Numbered from the stretch's first letter, positions 9,560 to 21,703 are shown. The stretch: 64,000 bases of DNA from Plotosus lineatus (GCA_024760905.1 CM045735.1:26747249-26811248); one strand, 5' to 3'. Notes: generated by a model not told the origin, from the sequence alone. Made by a program: numbers and translations.

Positions 9560-10750
9560 CAGTGGCTTGGAAAAGTATTCATACCCTTTGAGCTTGTACA
9601 CATTTTGCCACATTACAACCACAAAATTAAATACATTTTATTGGGTTTTTATGTGATAGCTGAACACAAAATGGCACATGATTGTGTAGTGGAAGGAAAA
9701 CGATTTTCCTTTTGTTTTTTTGAGAAATAAATCTGAAAAGTGTGGGGTGCTTTTGAATTCAGGCCCTTCAGGTCAGTACTTTGCAATTATAGCTGCAAGT
9801 TTTTGAGTTGTCTCTACCAGTTTCAACTAGGGACTGAAATTTTTGCCCATTCCTCTTTGCAAAATAGCTCGAAGCTCTCCACAGATGGAGAGCATCGGTG
9901 AACAGCTATTTTCAAATCTTGCCACAGATTCTCAATTGGATTTTGGTCTGGATTCGACTTAGCCATTCTAACATATGAATACGATTTGATCTAAACCATT
10001 CTATTGTTTAGTATTGGTTGTACGTTTAGGGTTGTTATAAGGTAAATTACCCGGAAGGTAACCCTCTGTCACAGTCCCAAATCTTTTTTTAGACTTTAAA
10101 AGGATTTCTTCCAAGATTGCCCTGTATTTGGCTCCAACCATAAACTCTGAGCAGCTTCCCTGTCCCTACTGAAGAAAAGCATCCACACAGCATGACACTG
10201 CTGCCACCATGTTTCAAGGTGGAGATGGTGTGGTCAGTGCAAGTTTTATTCTATCAAACACAGCATTTTACATTTGGAACAAAAAATTCATCTTTCATTA
10301 GTCTCACCTGATCAGACTACCTACTACTAAACTGCAACAGAATTGTTTTTATTGCTTTTGTCTTGCCACACTTCCATAAAAGGTCAGATTTGTAAAATAC
10401 CCAACTATGAGTTACCTTTTAGATGGATTCTCCCCCTGATCTGTGGATCTCTAAAGCTGCTCCAGAGTACTTTTTTGATCAATGCTCTCCTTGCCAGGCT
10501 TGTCAGTTTAAGTGAATGGCTCTGTCTTGGTAATGCCATACTCTTTCCCATTGTGAATGATGGATTAAAAACTGCTCCATGAGATGTTCAAAGCTTGGGA
10601 TATGTATTTAGAACCTAAAGTGTGTTCCTTTGGCTTCAAGATGTTATTCACTAATGTTCTCAAATAAACCTTTGAGGTCTTCACAGATCAGCTATACTTA
10701 CTCTGAGATTATATTACAATGTAAACTCTAGTTACTAATTAGATAATTAC
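9560..10750 (-). mobile_element. Tc1-like transposon, decayed
   Basis: The right-hand terminal repeat starts CAGTGGCTTGGAAAAGTATT at 9560 after TA. The transposase lies on the minus strand as fragments only; for example 10140-10230 reads back as a Tc1 [15 protein letters not shown] block and 10340-10570 covers the N-terminal HTH part. Many frameshifts. The left end fades at about 10750. Confidence 0.8.
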
Positions 10751-10837
10751 AATTATGAACCATGTAGTGGTCTATCCCATAAAATCCCACACTGTATACT
10801 CCTATCAATGCATTTTGTATCTGCTCCAGGGCCTGCT

Positions 10838-11036
10838 TACAGTTGGGCATGCCAAAAAAAACCTCAACACGGAGGTGACTATGAGCCATCCTATTCAGAT
10901 GCCTAAATCATCTGAAGTGACTCCTTTCAATAAGCGTCACATCAGCTCTACCCCAACCCTCTTGATGCCTCAGCTCCTCACTCTCATAATACCTGGTCCA
11001 GACATCCTTTGAAGAAAACTAATTTCAGATGCTTGT
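10838..11036 (-). mobile_element. LINE-A 3' fragment, highly decayed
   Basis: Resembles the LINE-A 3' region (GGGCATGCC...CCTCAACACGGAGG...ATCCTATTCAGATGC...TTTCAGATGCTTGTAT) also seen at 11460-11690 and 18740-18960. No usable frame. Confidence 0.5.
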
Positions 11037-11324
11037 ATGTGAATGAAAGAATGAAATTCTTTTTGGGTACGAGTCCTTCAACATGGCACACGTTTGCTTT
11101 GCAATCTTTTTCCATTCATCTATGCAAAAACACCCCAAATGTATCAGATTTCAAAAAGGCATCTCCTGTGCATATCCCTCTTCAGATCACCCACAGAATT
11201 TTATTTGGAATCAAGGCTCTGACTGGTCCGTTCTGAAATTTTCATTTTCTTCAAATGACGCCAGTCTTTTGTTACTCTTAAGAAGTGTTTTGGATCATTG
11301 TCCTGAATAAGGGTGAAATTCACC
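11037..11324. other. Unclassified, possibly decayed DNA transposon
   Basis: TTTTGGATCATTGTCCTGAATAAG near 11287 resembles the reverse complement of transposase coding sequence of a Tc1-like element, but no clear protein could be read. Confidence 0.3.
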
Positions 11325-11980
11325 ACCGTCATCTTTCTTCCACTTCAGCCACTGCCAGGGTCAGGTCGACACTTCTTCAAGCTCTTCCGGGACACACACA
11401 GATACACACAGTGGCAGTTCCAGACCATAAGAGATATAGTCCCTCCAGTAAGTTCTGGACTGGGCCCAGATCTCTTACTGGTTGGACATGCCCAAAGCAC
11501 CACACCAGAGATGTGCTCAGGAGGCATTCTAATTAGATGCTCAAGTCACCTCAACTTACTCTGCTTAACACGAAGGAGCAGCAGTTCTACTCCATGCTCT
11601 TCCCGGATGACCAAGCTTCTCACCCCATCTCTGAGGGAGAGCCCCACCAGCCTGTCAAAGGATTTTAGCTACTTGTATCCAAATCATTTCAGTCACTTGT
11701 ATTCACAATCTTGTTCTATCGGTCACTACTATATAATATAATAGATATAATAAGGATTGGAATATAGACCGACAATTAAATTGAGAGCTCTGCCTTTTCC
11801 CTCTTCACCATGATGGGACAGCTGTACCAATGTACAGTGGAGGCTGTACCAATCCGCCTGTGAATCTCTCATTCCATCCTTTCATCACTTGTAAATAAAA
11901 CCACAAGATGCTTGAACTCTTCTACTGGGGGCAGAACCTCATTCCAGACCCAGAGGGTGCATTCCACCTTTTAACGCCTG
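11325..11980 (-). pseudogene. LINE-A, 3' part of reverse transcriptase ORF
   Basis: The minus strand gives PPEHISGVVLWACPTSKRSG at 11460-11527, the decayed form of the PG.VFRACPTG.RPRGRP motif near the end of the LINE-A protein. Towards 11980 the DNA stays parallel to 18800-19220 and 39010-39310. Frames are broken throughout. Confidence 0.7.
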
Positions 11981-11989
11981 AGAAATATG

Positions 11990-12672
11990 ACCCCAGACTT
12001 ATGTACCAAGCTAATGCTAAGCTAGCCATGGAGCTACTACAACAATCCATTAACAAACAGCTAGCGACATAGCTGGACTATGTTATAATCAAGGCAGGAG
12101 ACTTTAATCATGCAAACCTAAAGTCTGTCCTGCCTGATTTCCACAAAAAAATGTGAGTTTTCCGATGAGGGAAAAAACAAACAAACAAAAAACACACTGA
12201 ACCAGGTCTACACGAACATCTCAGATTCCTGCTTATAAACTTAAAATCTGTAACCAAAGACCAGTAGTTGAAACAGTCCAGGTGTTGCCTGAGGAAGCCA
12301 CTGCAGCTCTACAGAACTGTTCGGTCTCTTCATACTGGGAAATCTTTGCAGAGGAGACAGACATGGAGGGTCACACATCAGCTGTGCTCTCCACATAAAC
12401 TACTGCACCGAGAATTTGACCACAACAAACAATGTTAAAGTGTTCCTGGACCAGAAACTGTGGTTTAACTGTGAGGTGCACACCCTGCTCAAAGCACCGG
12501 CTGATGTCTTCAAGTCAGGAGACCAGCAGGCTTTAAAAGGGGCATAATCAGGCCCTGAGAAAAAAAATACCAAAAAAGGTAAGTGCAAGTATAAACAACT
12601 GATTGAGGAGCACTTTGGACACCAGGAATTGCAGGAAAGGGAATTAAGACGCTCACTGCCTACAAGGACACA

Positions 12673-12754
<82 letters not shown>

Positions 12755-14377
12755 TATCTACACATGTCAGCTGACTCCCTTGACAGCACCCTATCAGACA
12801 CCCTGAAGCAGTTCTTCACCTGCTTCGACCAACAGGACAGAGAGATGCACACTTGTCCTGCTCTTCCAGAGGGGGACGACAATCCCATTCAGCTGCAGCA
12901 GCACCAGATCAGAGCCACCCTGCGCAGGTCAATGCAAGTAAAGCTACTGGACCAAAAGACATAACAGGAAGGGTACTTAAAGCAAGTGCAGTTAAACTAG
13001 CAATTTTTTTTAAACCACCATCTTTATCCTCTCATTAATACAATGGTTCCTACCTGCCTCAAGGCAGTCACCATGATTCCAGTGCCTAAATAGAGCACAG
13101 CACGCTGCCTGAAGGACTACCATCCAAGTGCCCTAACTCCTATCATAACCAAATGTTTCAAGAAACTGATCTTGTCTTGCATCAAGGCTGCCATCCCTGT
13201 TGATCTCAATACATACAGAGGATGTCATCAATACAGCCCTTCCACACCTGGGCAGCAGCAACTTCTATGCACGGATGCTGTTCCTAAACTTTAGTCCTTT
13301 AATACTGTCCAATCACAAACTGGTTCAGAAGTTGGGCATTCTCTGCCTGGGGAGTTGACTGTGCACCTGGATACTGGACTTTCTCAGCAACACCCTCAGA
13401 ATATCAGGATAGGAGACAGCATCTCCTCCACTCTCATCCTAAACAGCAGAACACTACAGGGATGGGAGGGGGGTTATTAGCTCCCTCCTCTTCTCCCTCA
13501 ACTGTTCCTCACAAAGTCAATACCATCGACACGAGACCACCATCATAGGTTTGATTATGGATAATGATGAGTCAGCCTACAGGAAGGAGGTCATCTGCGA
13601 CAATATTGCTACAACACTCTGGAATTAAACACATCGAAAACCAAGGAAGTGATAATGGATTTCCTGAGATCAAAACAAGCTGAACACTCTGCACTCTAAC
13701 TTGATTGAGAGGAGATAGACAGGGTGGAGTGATAGAAGTTTCATGGAGTCTACATGTTTACTGACTTCAACTGTACCACATACATTTCCCAGAAAGTGGG
13801 AATGCATAACAAAAGGATGTACTTCCTCGGGAAGCTCCGATAAGCCTGCCTGCGCTGACCCCTACTGACGATCGTTTACCACTCTGCCATCAAGAGCCTC
13901 GTGACCTACTGCTGTAAAGTATGGTTCCGCAACTGTACTACAAAGGAAAGGAAGGCCTTGCAGTGGGTGGTGAGGACAGCAGAGCAGATAATTTGAACTA
14001 CTCTACCCTCCCTCAGTGACATTTACACTGACAGACTTCAGAGGAGAGTCAATAGTAACTATCAGGGACCCTACACACCCCTTTTTTTTCTCACTTTCTC
14101 CTCTTGAAAAAGGTACAGGACACTAAAAAAAGAACTAACACTTTTATCCACAAACTGGTCTCAAACGTCATAACATTTTAGCACCATGCACCTTATGACT
14201 AAAAGCTCTGCCTCTCACCTGGTGTATGCATTGCACCATTCTGTGTGTCTATATGTGGCAGATGTATAGCTCTGTGAATATGTGAAGATATATGGATGTA
14301 TATAGGATATATGTATCTATATATGTGTGTATGTATGTGCATATAGGTATGTGTATGTAGGAATATGCACATGTGTA
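11990..14377 (+). pseudogene. Rex1-like (CR1 group) LINE, decayed
   Basis: The plus strand holds a scattered reverse-transcriptase ORF. Recognisable blocks are GDFNHA-type sequence near 12100 (AGDFNHANLKSVLP), FFTCFD near 12815, PVPK near 13080, LKDYHPSALTPI near 13112, KTKEVIMDFLR near 13640 and ESTIFTDFNCT..ISQKVG near 13750-13800. The 3' UTR (14200-14377) is like that at 31975-32125. A (CA)n tract lies at about 12674-12750. Numerous stops make it inactive. Confidence 0.75.
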
Positions 14378-14562
14378 CAGTAGGCCCTCGATATTCGCGG
14401 GGGTATGGTCCCCCCCCCCCCCACGAATGAAGATAATGCGCGAGTTCTGTACCCGGAAGTAAAACCCCATGTATCATATTACATACGCGAATGAGCAACC
14501 GGAAGTAAAATACTATGCATCTATTACATGCGCTAAAATATGCTTCTTAAACACATTCTATA

Positions 14563-14880
14563 AGATAAGATAAGATAAGATACAGCTTTATTAATCTCAC
14601 AATGGAGAAATTCACTGTTACAGGCTCTTGAGGTACCATCAGTAGGGGGTGCAAAAATAGATACAAATACAAGCATACACACGTACATATATATTATATA
14701 AGTAAATAAATAAGTAGATACATAAATAGTATAAATTAATAAACAATAAAAGAAAAGAATGGAGCAACTTTATAGACTGGCCTATATTAAAGTGTAATGT
14801 ATCTGAGGGCAGAGATGGGTTGATATGGTTCACAGTCAGTGGGGTAGATGTGGTTGATTAAAGTGCACGGGGGTTTTTAT
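14563..14880 (-). mobile_element. Rex1-like LINE, 5'-truncated 3' end
   Basis: Matches 59640-60030: AGCTTTATTAATCTCACAAT, TCACTGTTACAGGCTCTTGA and TCACAGTCAGTGGGGTAGAT. Its (AGATA)n 3' end lies at 14563-14582. CTATA flanks both sides (...CATTCTATA / CTATAGACAG), and the uninterrupted Tigger sequence ATTCTATAGACAGTC at 2620 confirms the insertion point. Confidence 0.85.
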
Positions 14881-15013
14881 TGCCTATAGACAGTCTTACT
14901 CATTAATACAGTATTAATGGAGTAAAATGTAGTAATGATTAAGAAAAACTATTTTTCTTACTGTGATATTTATTGATAATAAAATACAAACATTATACAG
15001 CCTAATGTGTATA

Positions 15014-15047
<34 letters not shown>

Positions 15048-15699
15048 CAGTGATACCTCAGCTCACGAACATAATTGGTTCCCAGAAAGTGTGTGTAAGG
15101 CGAAAAGTTCGTCTTCCGAACATTTATTTCCCATAAGAAACCATTAAAATGAGAATAATCCGTTCCCAGGTCCCCATAAAACATAAATTTCTACTAAATA
15201 AGCCTTAAAACTACACAAAAATATACCTTATTTTATGTATAATAAATGTGCTATTCTATTGTAATTAAAGAAATAAACTGTACTGTATAATAAAGTCGTT
15301 TTATTTACCTTTGTGATGGCTTGATGGAATGGAGTGGGAGGAGGAGAGAGGGAGGGAGTTACTGTTTGGAAGGAGAGTCACCTTCCATAAGGACTGTAGG
15401 TAACTCAACCTCCGGTGTCTCCGGGTCTTTTTCTGTCCCATAATAACAAAAGTACACTCAATATGGTCCAAAATGTCTATCAAACACAAACCACATCCGC
15501 ACTCAAAGAAAGGGGGTGACGAACTGGGATGCCGTGAGCGTGCGTCAGCTTCTCGTGGCCGCCACCGTGGCGCTGTTCGACCGCGTGGTTTGGTTCGTCC
15601 GCCGAAAACTAGTTCGTCAGTAGAGACTATATGCTCGCGAATTTAATGTTCTTGAGGCGAAAAGTTCGTGAGCTTAAGCGTTCGTCAGCGGAGGTTTTA

Positions 15700-15703
<4 letters not shown>
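15048..15703. mobile_element. MITE family C, copy 1
   Basis: Starts CAGTGATACCTCAGCTCACG and ends with the inverted GTTCGTCAGCGGAGG...TTACTG, with TA on both sides and TA repeats beyond. It is about 656 bp and parallel to 62592-63375 almost throughout. Short ORFs inside are not conserved between the copies. Confidence 0.92.
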
Positions 15704-15735
<32 letters not shown>

Positions 15736-16438
15736 GTGTGTACATACATACATATATATTATATTATATATAGTGTATATTTTATATATAAAAGGACACA
15801 AACTGAGTATAATGCAGTATGTTCAATTAAACATACAGCACTGTAGTTTTCAAAAATGCCCACGAAGGGGCATTGCATTAAATCAGGGGTCAGAAACCCG
15901 TGGCTCATCCGGCTCTTTCACCTCTCTGGCTCAGGTGGTAGAGAGTGAAACCAGCTTTCACCTGAATGATGGGAGAATCTGCCTAAGGCAGAGCTTTTCA
16001 ACGGTCGGGTATCCAGTGAGTACCCTTCAAAAAATGCTCTTTTATGGTTGAAAATTACAGAGATGAAAATTAACAATCATGGGTGTGGGCAGATATTTAT
16101 TTGGTGTGGGCGAGGTGATTTTGTGTGTGTGTTTTTGTGGACATGCCTATCAGCTACATTGATAGTCTTAGTGTTTTTGATCTGCTGTGTTGGTGGATTT
16201 CCAAATTCTTGTGCTCATGGTAAAGGAGTCCTGTCACCATCAGCAGCGCGGAAAGCAAGAGTTTTTTTCCGCCGCCAGGGTTTGTAATCCAGGAACGGAA
16301 ATCACATCTGAAGTAGAGACGGAGAGATTCGTTTATACACAGCAATCACAGAATTAAATAACTCTCCTCCCAGTGACAAAATAAAAGACTGGGTGTGGTC
16401 CAGTCTACACTCTGAGAATGGGTCGGTCAGTGATGTAT

Positions 16439-16563
16439 GTGGTGAAGGAGGACATGAAGGTCGTTGGTGTAAGAGAAGAAGATGCAAAGGATAGGGTGAG
16501 ATGGAGACAGATGATTCGCTGTGGCGACCCCTGAAGGGAAAAGCCGAAAGGAAAAAAAGAAGT
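16439..16563 (+). mobile_element. LINE-B, 5'-truncated 3' end
   Basis: 125 bp encoding VVKEDMKVVGVREEDAKDRV then RWRQMIRCGDP and a stop, followed by the family tail (GAAGGGAAAAGCCGAAAGGA). The target duplication AGTGATGTAT is exact at 16429-16438 and 16564-16573. It lies inside the hAT element. Confidence 0.9.
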
Positions 16564-16824
16564 AGTGATGTATTAAGCATTCATATTATTTAAAAGAATG
16601 TTGAGCAGGCTCCTTCTTAAAATAAGTCTTCGTATACTTTTCTGTGTTGCTGTCATTTTTGTAAATTAAAACTATGACAAAACAACATTAATATGACGAA
16701 TAAAGAAAAATAAAATCCCACGAAGGGATGGTGATGTAGACTACCCAACCAGTTAACACATCTGGCTGCAGCGTGGGATAGATATACTTTTTCTTTATAA
16801 AAATACAAGAAGGACTCGAACACA

Positions 16825-16882
16825 TTCATTCATTTTCTGAACCGCTTAATCCTAATTAGGGCCGTGGGGAGGCTGGAGATTT
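16825..16882 (-). mobile_element. SINE/LINE tail fragment, (ATTC)n type
   Basis: CATTCATTTTCTGAACCGCT then TAATCCTAATTAGGGCCGTG, the same tail as at 57138 and 42015. Confidence 0.7.
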
Positions 16883-17599
16883 TTTTTAATCTAAATGTTT
16901 TTGTTGCAAGCAGAATTGTAATTTAAGTGTCTCTGCAGTCGTTTAAATCAATGCAACACACACTGTTGTTTTATATTAACATGAAGGAAAGAGGGGAAAA
17001 ACATTATATGCAGTGTTATTTGATTTTAAATGTAAAAAAGGATTTGTGGCTTCAGTGTTTTCTTTAATGTGGAAAACGGCTCCAAATAGCTCTTTGAATG
17101 GCAAAGGTTGCCGAGCCCTGAACTAGAAGTACAGTATCCAGAATACTAAGGCAAGTTCCATTCTGATGATAACTTTGTTTCATACAACATTCCCATTCTT
17201 AGCATTTCTGCAGCAAAACGTTTTCCTTCCTGAATCATATCAAGCAGTTCTACTTTTTCATGCAGTTCAGACCTTTTTCTGGCGCTTCCGCGCCTTACCA
17301 GAAGCCTGAGGAGGTGCGCAGTATTTGGGTGGCATGATGGCGCCTAATTGTAAATAAAATTAAAAAATTTTAAAACATATAATCTAATAAAAAATTAAAA
17401 ACACACACACTTAAAAAGCACAGGCACAAAGTGTGCGCAAATGAGGAAAAGGGGGCGTTACATCATCTCAACCAATCAGCAGGAAGGAGGACAGCCATTG
17501 GCTGAATTTAAATCATGTGACAGCTGCTCGGCAATCCGCAAATATGCAAACCGTCAGTGCAAAACCGCAACTAGTCAAGGGCCTACTGTACTTCAGTGT

Positions 17600-18120
17600 A
17601 GTCACTATGTTGTCTTTTGCATACTTTTTTAATAACTGCTGCTGAACAAAAACCTGCTTAAACTGATTTTCATTGTTCATGCAACAGTTGACAATAAGGA
17701 TCTCTTTATAATGCTGTAACCAACCCACTTAATCATGGGTATGGTGATATTTTGGTTATGAGAATCAAATATACACTTTGGAAATATGACCAAAAAGTGT
17801 TCGTCAGTCCATAAGACATTTTCTCCCACATGCTTTAGGTAGGCTTGATGCAGGTTTTTGCACAGCATATTTTGACATAAATGTTTTTCTTTGTAAAAAG
17901 AAAAAAGCTTGCCAGATGTGAGAATTTGTCACATAAGTACTTTCCAGAAAGTATTGCAAAGAAAAATTACTCTTTTAATGTTGCCATAAGGCTCTGTATC
18001 AACCAACTTACAGAGACATCGAGTTGGATGGTACAGTTGCATTGTGCTCTATTTTCTCCACAGGTGATGATTACATTCACTGTGTTTGACTGTGTACTGA
18101 TCAGTCTTAACTTTAAAAAC
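17600..18120 (-). pseudogene. Tc1/mariner transposase remnant
   Basis: The minus strand reads LHQAYLKHVGENVLWTDEHF, and the VLWTDE block is the first catalytic Asp region of Tc1-like transposases. Flanking frames are closed. About 85 bp at 17610-17697 (TTTTCATTGTTCATGCAACA) also occurs at 35775-35863. Confidence 0.55.
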
Positions 18121-18519
18121 GATTGCTGGCGAAGATGACCGACATTGATTATTTTATTATAGTCTCATCTGTTCTGGGGTGGGGCATATTTGGGAATAAG
18201 TGAACAGTCAGTAAGGATGGATTCTGACAAAGGCCAGAGTATCATGGCCAGATAACTCGATGAGTCTTGTGATGTGCACCAAATATGCACTTCTTAGTAC
18301 CAATCAACAGTTATAAAAGGAATGACAAGCATTGAACTCGGAAAAGATTTATGGCTATCTCAGCTTCACTGATATACATGAGGAGTGAAGGAATGCTTAT
18401 ATTTTCTCATTTCACAAAAGAGCATAAATTGCTGAAAAAGTTAATGCTGGTTCTGAGAGAAAAGTGTCAGAACATATACTGTGACTACTGCTTGTGAGCG
18501 ACACTGTATTGCCGCACGG
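18121..18519. other. Non-genic stretch, nothing recognised
   Basis: Unique-looking sequence without a supported frame. Confidence 0.4.
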
Positions 18520-19788
18520 TTCTCAGGGCATTAATGCTTGAGCCCTCATCGTCATCTTCATCATAATCTTCCGTGATTGGGTTACGGTGGGGAGCAACCT
18601 AATCAATGAGGTCCTGATGTCCCTCTCCCCAGCCACTTCCTCCAGCTCATCCAGGAAGACACCAAGGCGTTCCCAGACAAGCCGAGAGACATAGTCCCTC
18701 CAGCATGTTCTAGGTCGACCCCGGGGTCGCTTCCCGGTTGGACATGCCCGAAACACCACACCAGGAAGACATTCGGGAGACATTCTGACCAGATGTCCGA
18801 GTCATCTCAACCGGCCCCTCTCAATGCAAAAGAGCAGCGGTTCTACTCCGAGCTCTCCCCGGATGGCGGAGCTTCTCACCTTATCTCTAAGGGAGAGCCC
18901 CGCCAGCCAGTGAAGGAAGCTTATTTTAGACGCTTGTATACACGATCTTGTTCTTTCAGTCACTATCAAAAGCTTGTGACCATAGGTGAAGGTTGTAACA
19001 TAGATCAACTAGTAAATTGAGAGCTTCACTTTGTGGCTCAGCTCCCTCTTCACCACGACGGATTGGTACAGGCTCCGTTTTACAGCAGAGGCTGCAGCAA
19101 TCCATCTGTCAATCTTCCGCTTCATCCTTCCCTCACTCGTGAACAAGACCGCAAGATACTTAAACTCCTCCACTCGGGCAGAACCTCATTCCCGACCCAG
19201 AGGGTGCATTCCACCCTTGTTCAACTGAGAACCAATGCCTCGGAATTGAAGGTGCAGATTGTCATACTAGCCGCTTTGCACTCGACTGGGAATCACTCAA
19301 ATGAGAGCTGGAGGTACCAGTTTGATGAAGCCAAAAGGACAACGTCATCCACAAAAAGCATAGATGAGATCCGATGGCCACCAAACCAAAACCCCTCAAC
19401 GCCTTGGCTGCGCCTCGAAATTGTCCATAAAAATTATGAACAGAATCAGTGACAAAGGACATCCTTGGTGGACTCCAACCCACACCGGAAACGAATTTGA
19501 CCTGTTCTTACCAATACAGACTAAACTCTGGCTCTGGGGATACAGTGATTGGATGGCCTAACAACAGGTCCGGAATGCTGTATGCCCGGTGTATGCCCTA
19601 CAAGATAGGACAAGGGACACAGTCGAAAGCCTTCTCCAAATCCACAAAACACATGTGGACAGATTGGGCAAACTCCCATGCCCCCTCCAAGATCCTGTGG
19701 ATCACATGGTGTTGGTCAAGAGTGCTACGGCCAGGACGAAAACCACATTGTTCCTCCTGAATCTGAGGTTCGACTATCGGTCAGATCG
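18520..19788 (-). pseudogene. LINE-A, 3' half of reverse transcriptase ORF
   Basis: The minus strand gives the C-terminus MSPECLPGVVFRACPTGKRP and RGRPRTCWRDYVSRLVWERL at 18523-18783. Upstream are blocks parallel to 39010-39850, including FVDLEKAFDRVP-type coding near 19650 and the PTLTYGHKL region near 18990. Frameshifts are frequent. The element is 5' truncated at about 19788, the usual LINE pattern. Confidence 0.85.
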
Positions 19789-19789
19789 T

Positions 19790-20325
19790 CCCCACTACAA
19801 AACATTGAAATCCAAATTTGTAAATGGAACTGATGAGATTACTGATCGGTCAGGGTGGAGAGATGACATGCGTTTTCTCTACCACCTGACAAGAGTTATG
19901 CACTTCCATGATGAACATGGCTGATTCCCACTGGTGGAATTTTAAAAAATACCCAACATCAGCAATGCTGCTTGAATTCAAGAGACAACCTAGCAATTCT
20001 TGCCTTCATACTCATGCCAGATGCAAGGCGTAGGCTGAAGCGAGTTTGTCTCTTAATTTGCACTGCACGGGCTGACCGATGGTTCTCAGGCCAGAAGTTT
20101 CATATAGCCGACTTTGCTGAGTTAGAGGAAGCTTTAGTGCCCTACCAATCAGCACTGGTGTGTCTCAGAAAACATTGGAAGCAAGAGCCATCAAGAATTG
20201 ATATCCCACGCAGTAACTAATGCTGTGAACGAGCAATCAAAGTGATGCAGGAAATTCATGCCGCATGTAAGGACAAGAGCAACGTTCCACTTCGATTCAT
20301 TGTTGCTAAACAACACTGACAATCA
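19790..20325 (+). pseudogene. Unrecognised coding remnant
   Basis: Two plus-strand pieces look protein-like: FVNGTDEITDRSGWRDDMRF then LYHLTRVMHFHDEHG at about 19815-19924, and from 19972 LAILAFILMPDARRRLKRVC followed by EEALVPYQSALVCLRKHWKQ and SRIDIPRSN. After a stop the same frame goes on CCERAIKVMQEIHAACKDKS then VPLRFIVAKQH, ending at about 20319. The sequence is balanced, hydrophilic and not repeat-like. No family was recognised; a DNA-transposon origin is likely given the setting. Confidence 0.4.
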
Positions 20326-21010
20326 TCATTTTTGACTTTTAGTGGCCTATTTTATATTATCTTGATCCTGATTATGTGTTTTGTTCCTGTGTTATTAAAA
20401 AAATGCCTTTGGTTATTTTATGATTGAACAGATATTAACCTTCTAACAGTATTATTCTGGTTGTTTGTAGGCTTTAAGAAAATTTCATTTTGAATCCGGG
20501 GGGACTTTTTTCAAAATTATGACCAAATGAAGGCCAATTCCTTTCATTACTAGCAAAAGTTCATCAAAATATGATACAGGGTATAGAGGTTGTAAAAAGT
20601 TATAACCCTAGTGGAAACACTATACTCAGAACCAACTCGCATAGAAAATGGCAGCTGTAAATAATTGAAATTTCTCAAAATAAAAAAAATATGAGATGGC
20701 CTACCCTGTTTCTTGGAGGCTCAATTAGTATCCAAAATTCCAAATCCATGGGAAATGCTTGACAAACAAATCCAAACTATGGCGGCCCCACTAGCAACTG
20801 ACAGGAGCTCGATAAACTATTACATTAATTGCTTGGTACCAAACTCCACAGCACATACTTTTGTATATGTGCTGAGCAAATCTTGTGTTGAGCTATTGTA
20901 GAGTCCATGCCTTGATGGAATAGAGCTGGTTTAGCAACATAAGTCAGACTTACTCATGACCTGACAAATGGTGTATATTTCTGTGTATGATTAAAAGCTT
21001 AAATTATTAC
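20326..21010. other. Intron sequence, no gene seen
   Basis: AT-rich sequence between the coding remnant and the DENND1 exon at 21011; no splice-flanked frame recognised. Confidence 0.5.
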
Positions 21011-21091
21011 CATATTCAGACAAACAGACACTCCAGGATCAGGAATGGGCAATACATGTAGAGACTCCAACAACTCCTTTTTTAAACTGTC
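21011..21091 (-). CDS. dennd1a: DENND1-like gene, exon linking uDENN and cDENN (exon 6 in family order)
   Basis: Minus-strand exon of 81 bp (27 codons) between acceptor GTATTCTACAG and donor GTAATAATT. It encodes DSLKKELLESLHVLPIPDPG then VSVCLNM. DENND1A has ELLETLHKLPIPDPGVSVHLSV here, so LPIPDPGVSV is conserved. Both boundaries are phase 0. The donor GTAATA is weaker than those of the other exons. DENND1B differs here, again favouring DENND1A. Confidence 0.95.
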
Positions 21092-21554
21092 CTGTAGAAT
21101 ACACACAAAAACACACTTATCAAAGTAATAACAATTTTATTAATTCCCGAAAAAACATGTAATTATTGAATAGAGCCCCCAATATTAAACATGAATGTTG
21201 CTATTATATTACATCTGTTACAATATCTAATAACCTGCCACTTATTATTTAACAGAAAATTTTACTTAAGCATTTGAGTAATCAGCCATCTAGATATTTT
21301 ATTTCCTTCTGAAATAACAGCACACTCTCCAATGCTGAGAAGTTTTCAGCACAATACCACCTAGCTGATATACAGACTTGTGCAAGTTACCTCTATCCCT
21401 CTTCAAACAGTTACTGGATTCTTGATTCACAATTCATGATATTTTATAAAAATATCAGGGTCTAAGTGGCTAGAAACTCAAACATAGATATTCTGCACTG
21501 CCCAATACATACCTAAAACCTAGAGATGGTTCCCATCACTCTGATTATGCTTAC

Positions 21555-21624
21555 CTGTCCTTTATTAGTGTAATCAGCCAGTATATTCAGCAGTTTGTAG
21601 AACACTTCAAACCATGGTAGATAA
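21555..21624 (-). CDS. dennd1a: DENND1-like gene, exon encoding the LPWFEVFYKLLN segment (exon 5 in family order)
   Basis: Minus-strand exon of 70 bp between acceptor TTTGTATATACAG and donor GTAAGCATAA. One base completes a codon from the upstream exon (a serine), then YLPWFEVFYKLLNILADYTN and KGQ follow. The family has YLPWFEVFYKLLNILADYT at this spot. This is the end of the uDENN region. The intron upstream is only 79 bp. Confidence 0.97.
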
Positions 21625-21703
21625 CTGTATATACAAACCAACACATTGACAGATTACAACACTGCTAGAGCACATCAGTACACAACAAATAAGTGAATCT
21701 CAC

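Larger units (their letters stand above)
15884..17120 (-). mobile_element. hAT-type element, non-autonomous
   Basis: Starts CAGGGGTCAGAAACCCGTGG and ends GGCAAAGGTTGCCGAGCCCTG, imperfect inverted ends like hAT/Charlie elements. No transposase was recognised. It sits in Tigger A3. The 8 bases outside the ends do not match, so no clean target duplication supports the boundaries. Confidence 0.55.
14378..17588 (-). mobile_element. Tigger family A, copy A3, carrying nested insertions
   Basis: Ends CAGTAGGCCCTCGATATTCG at 14378 and GGGCCTACTG at 17588, both beside TA. It is read on the minus strand: 5' end at 17588, transposase start (MPPKYCAPPQASGKARKRQK, ATG at about 17335), 3' end at 14378. Inserted inside are a LINE 3' end (about 14563-14877), a MITE (15048-15703) and a hAT element (15884-17120), itself holding a LINE-B tail. 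The Tigger's own sequence is under 1.5 kb, so it was non-autonomous. Confidence 0.8.

Noticed and set aside
12400..12964. ORFs of 162 and 111 codons on opposite strands
   Set aside because: Both are carried by the (CA)n tract in the decayed Rex1-like LINE and have no family sequence of their own apart from short LINE pieces.
15884..17120. 8-bp target duplication for this hAT element
   Set aside because: The flanking octamers CATTAAAT and AACTAGAA do not match, so the boundaries rest on terminal repeats only.
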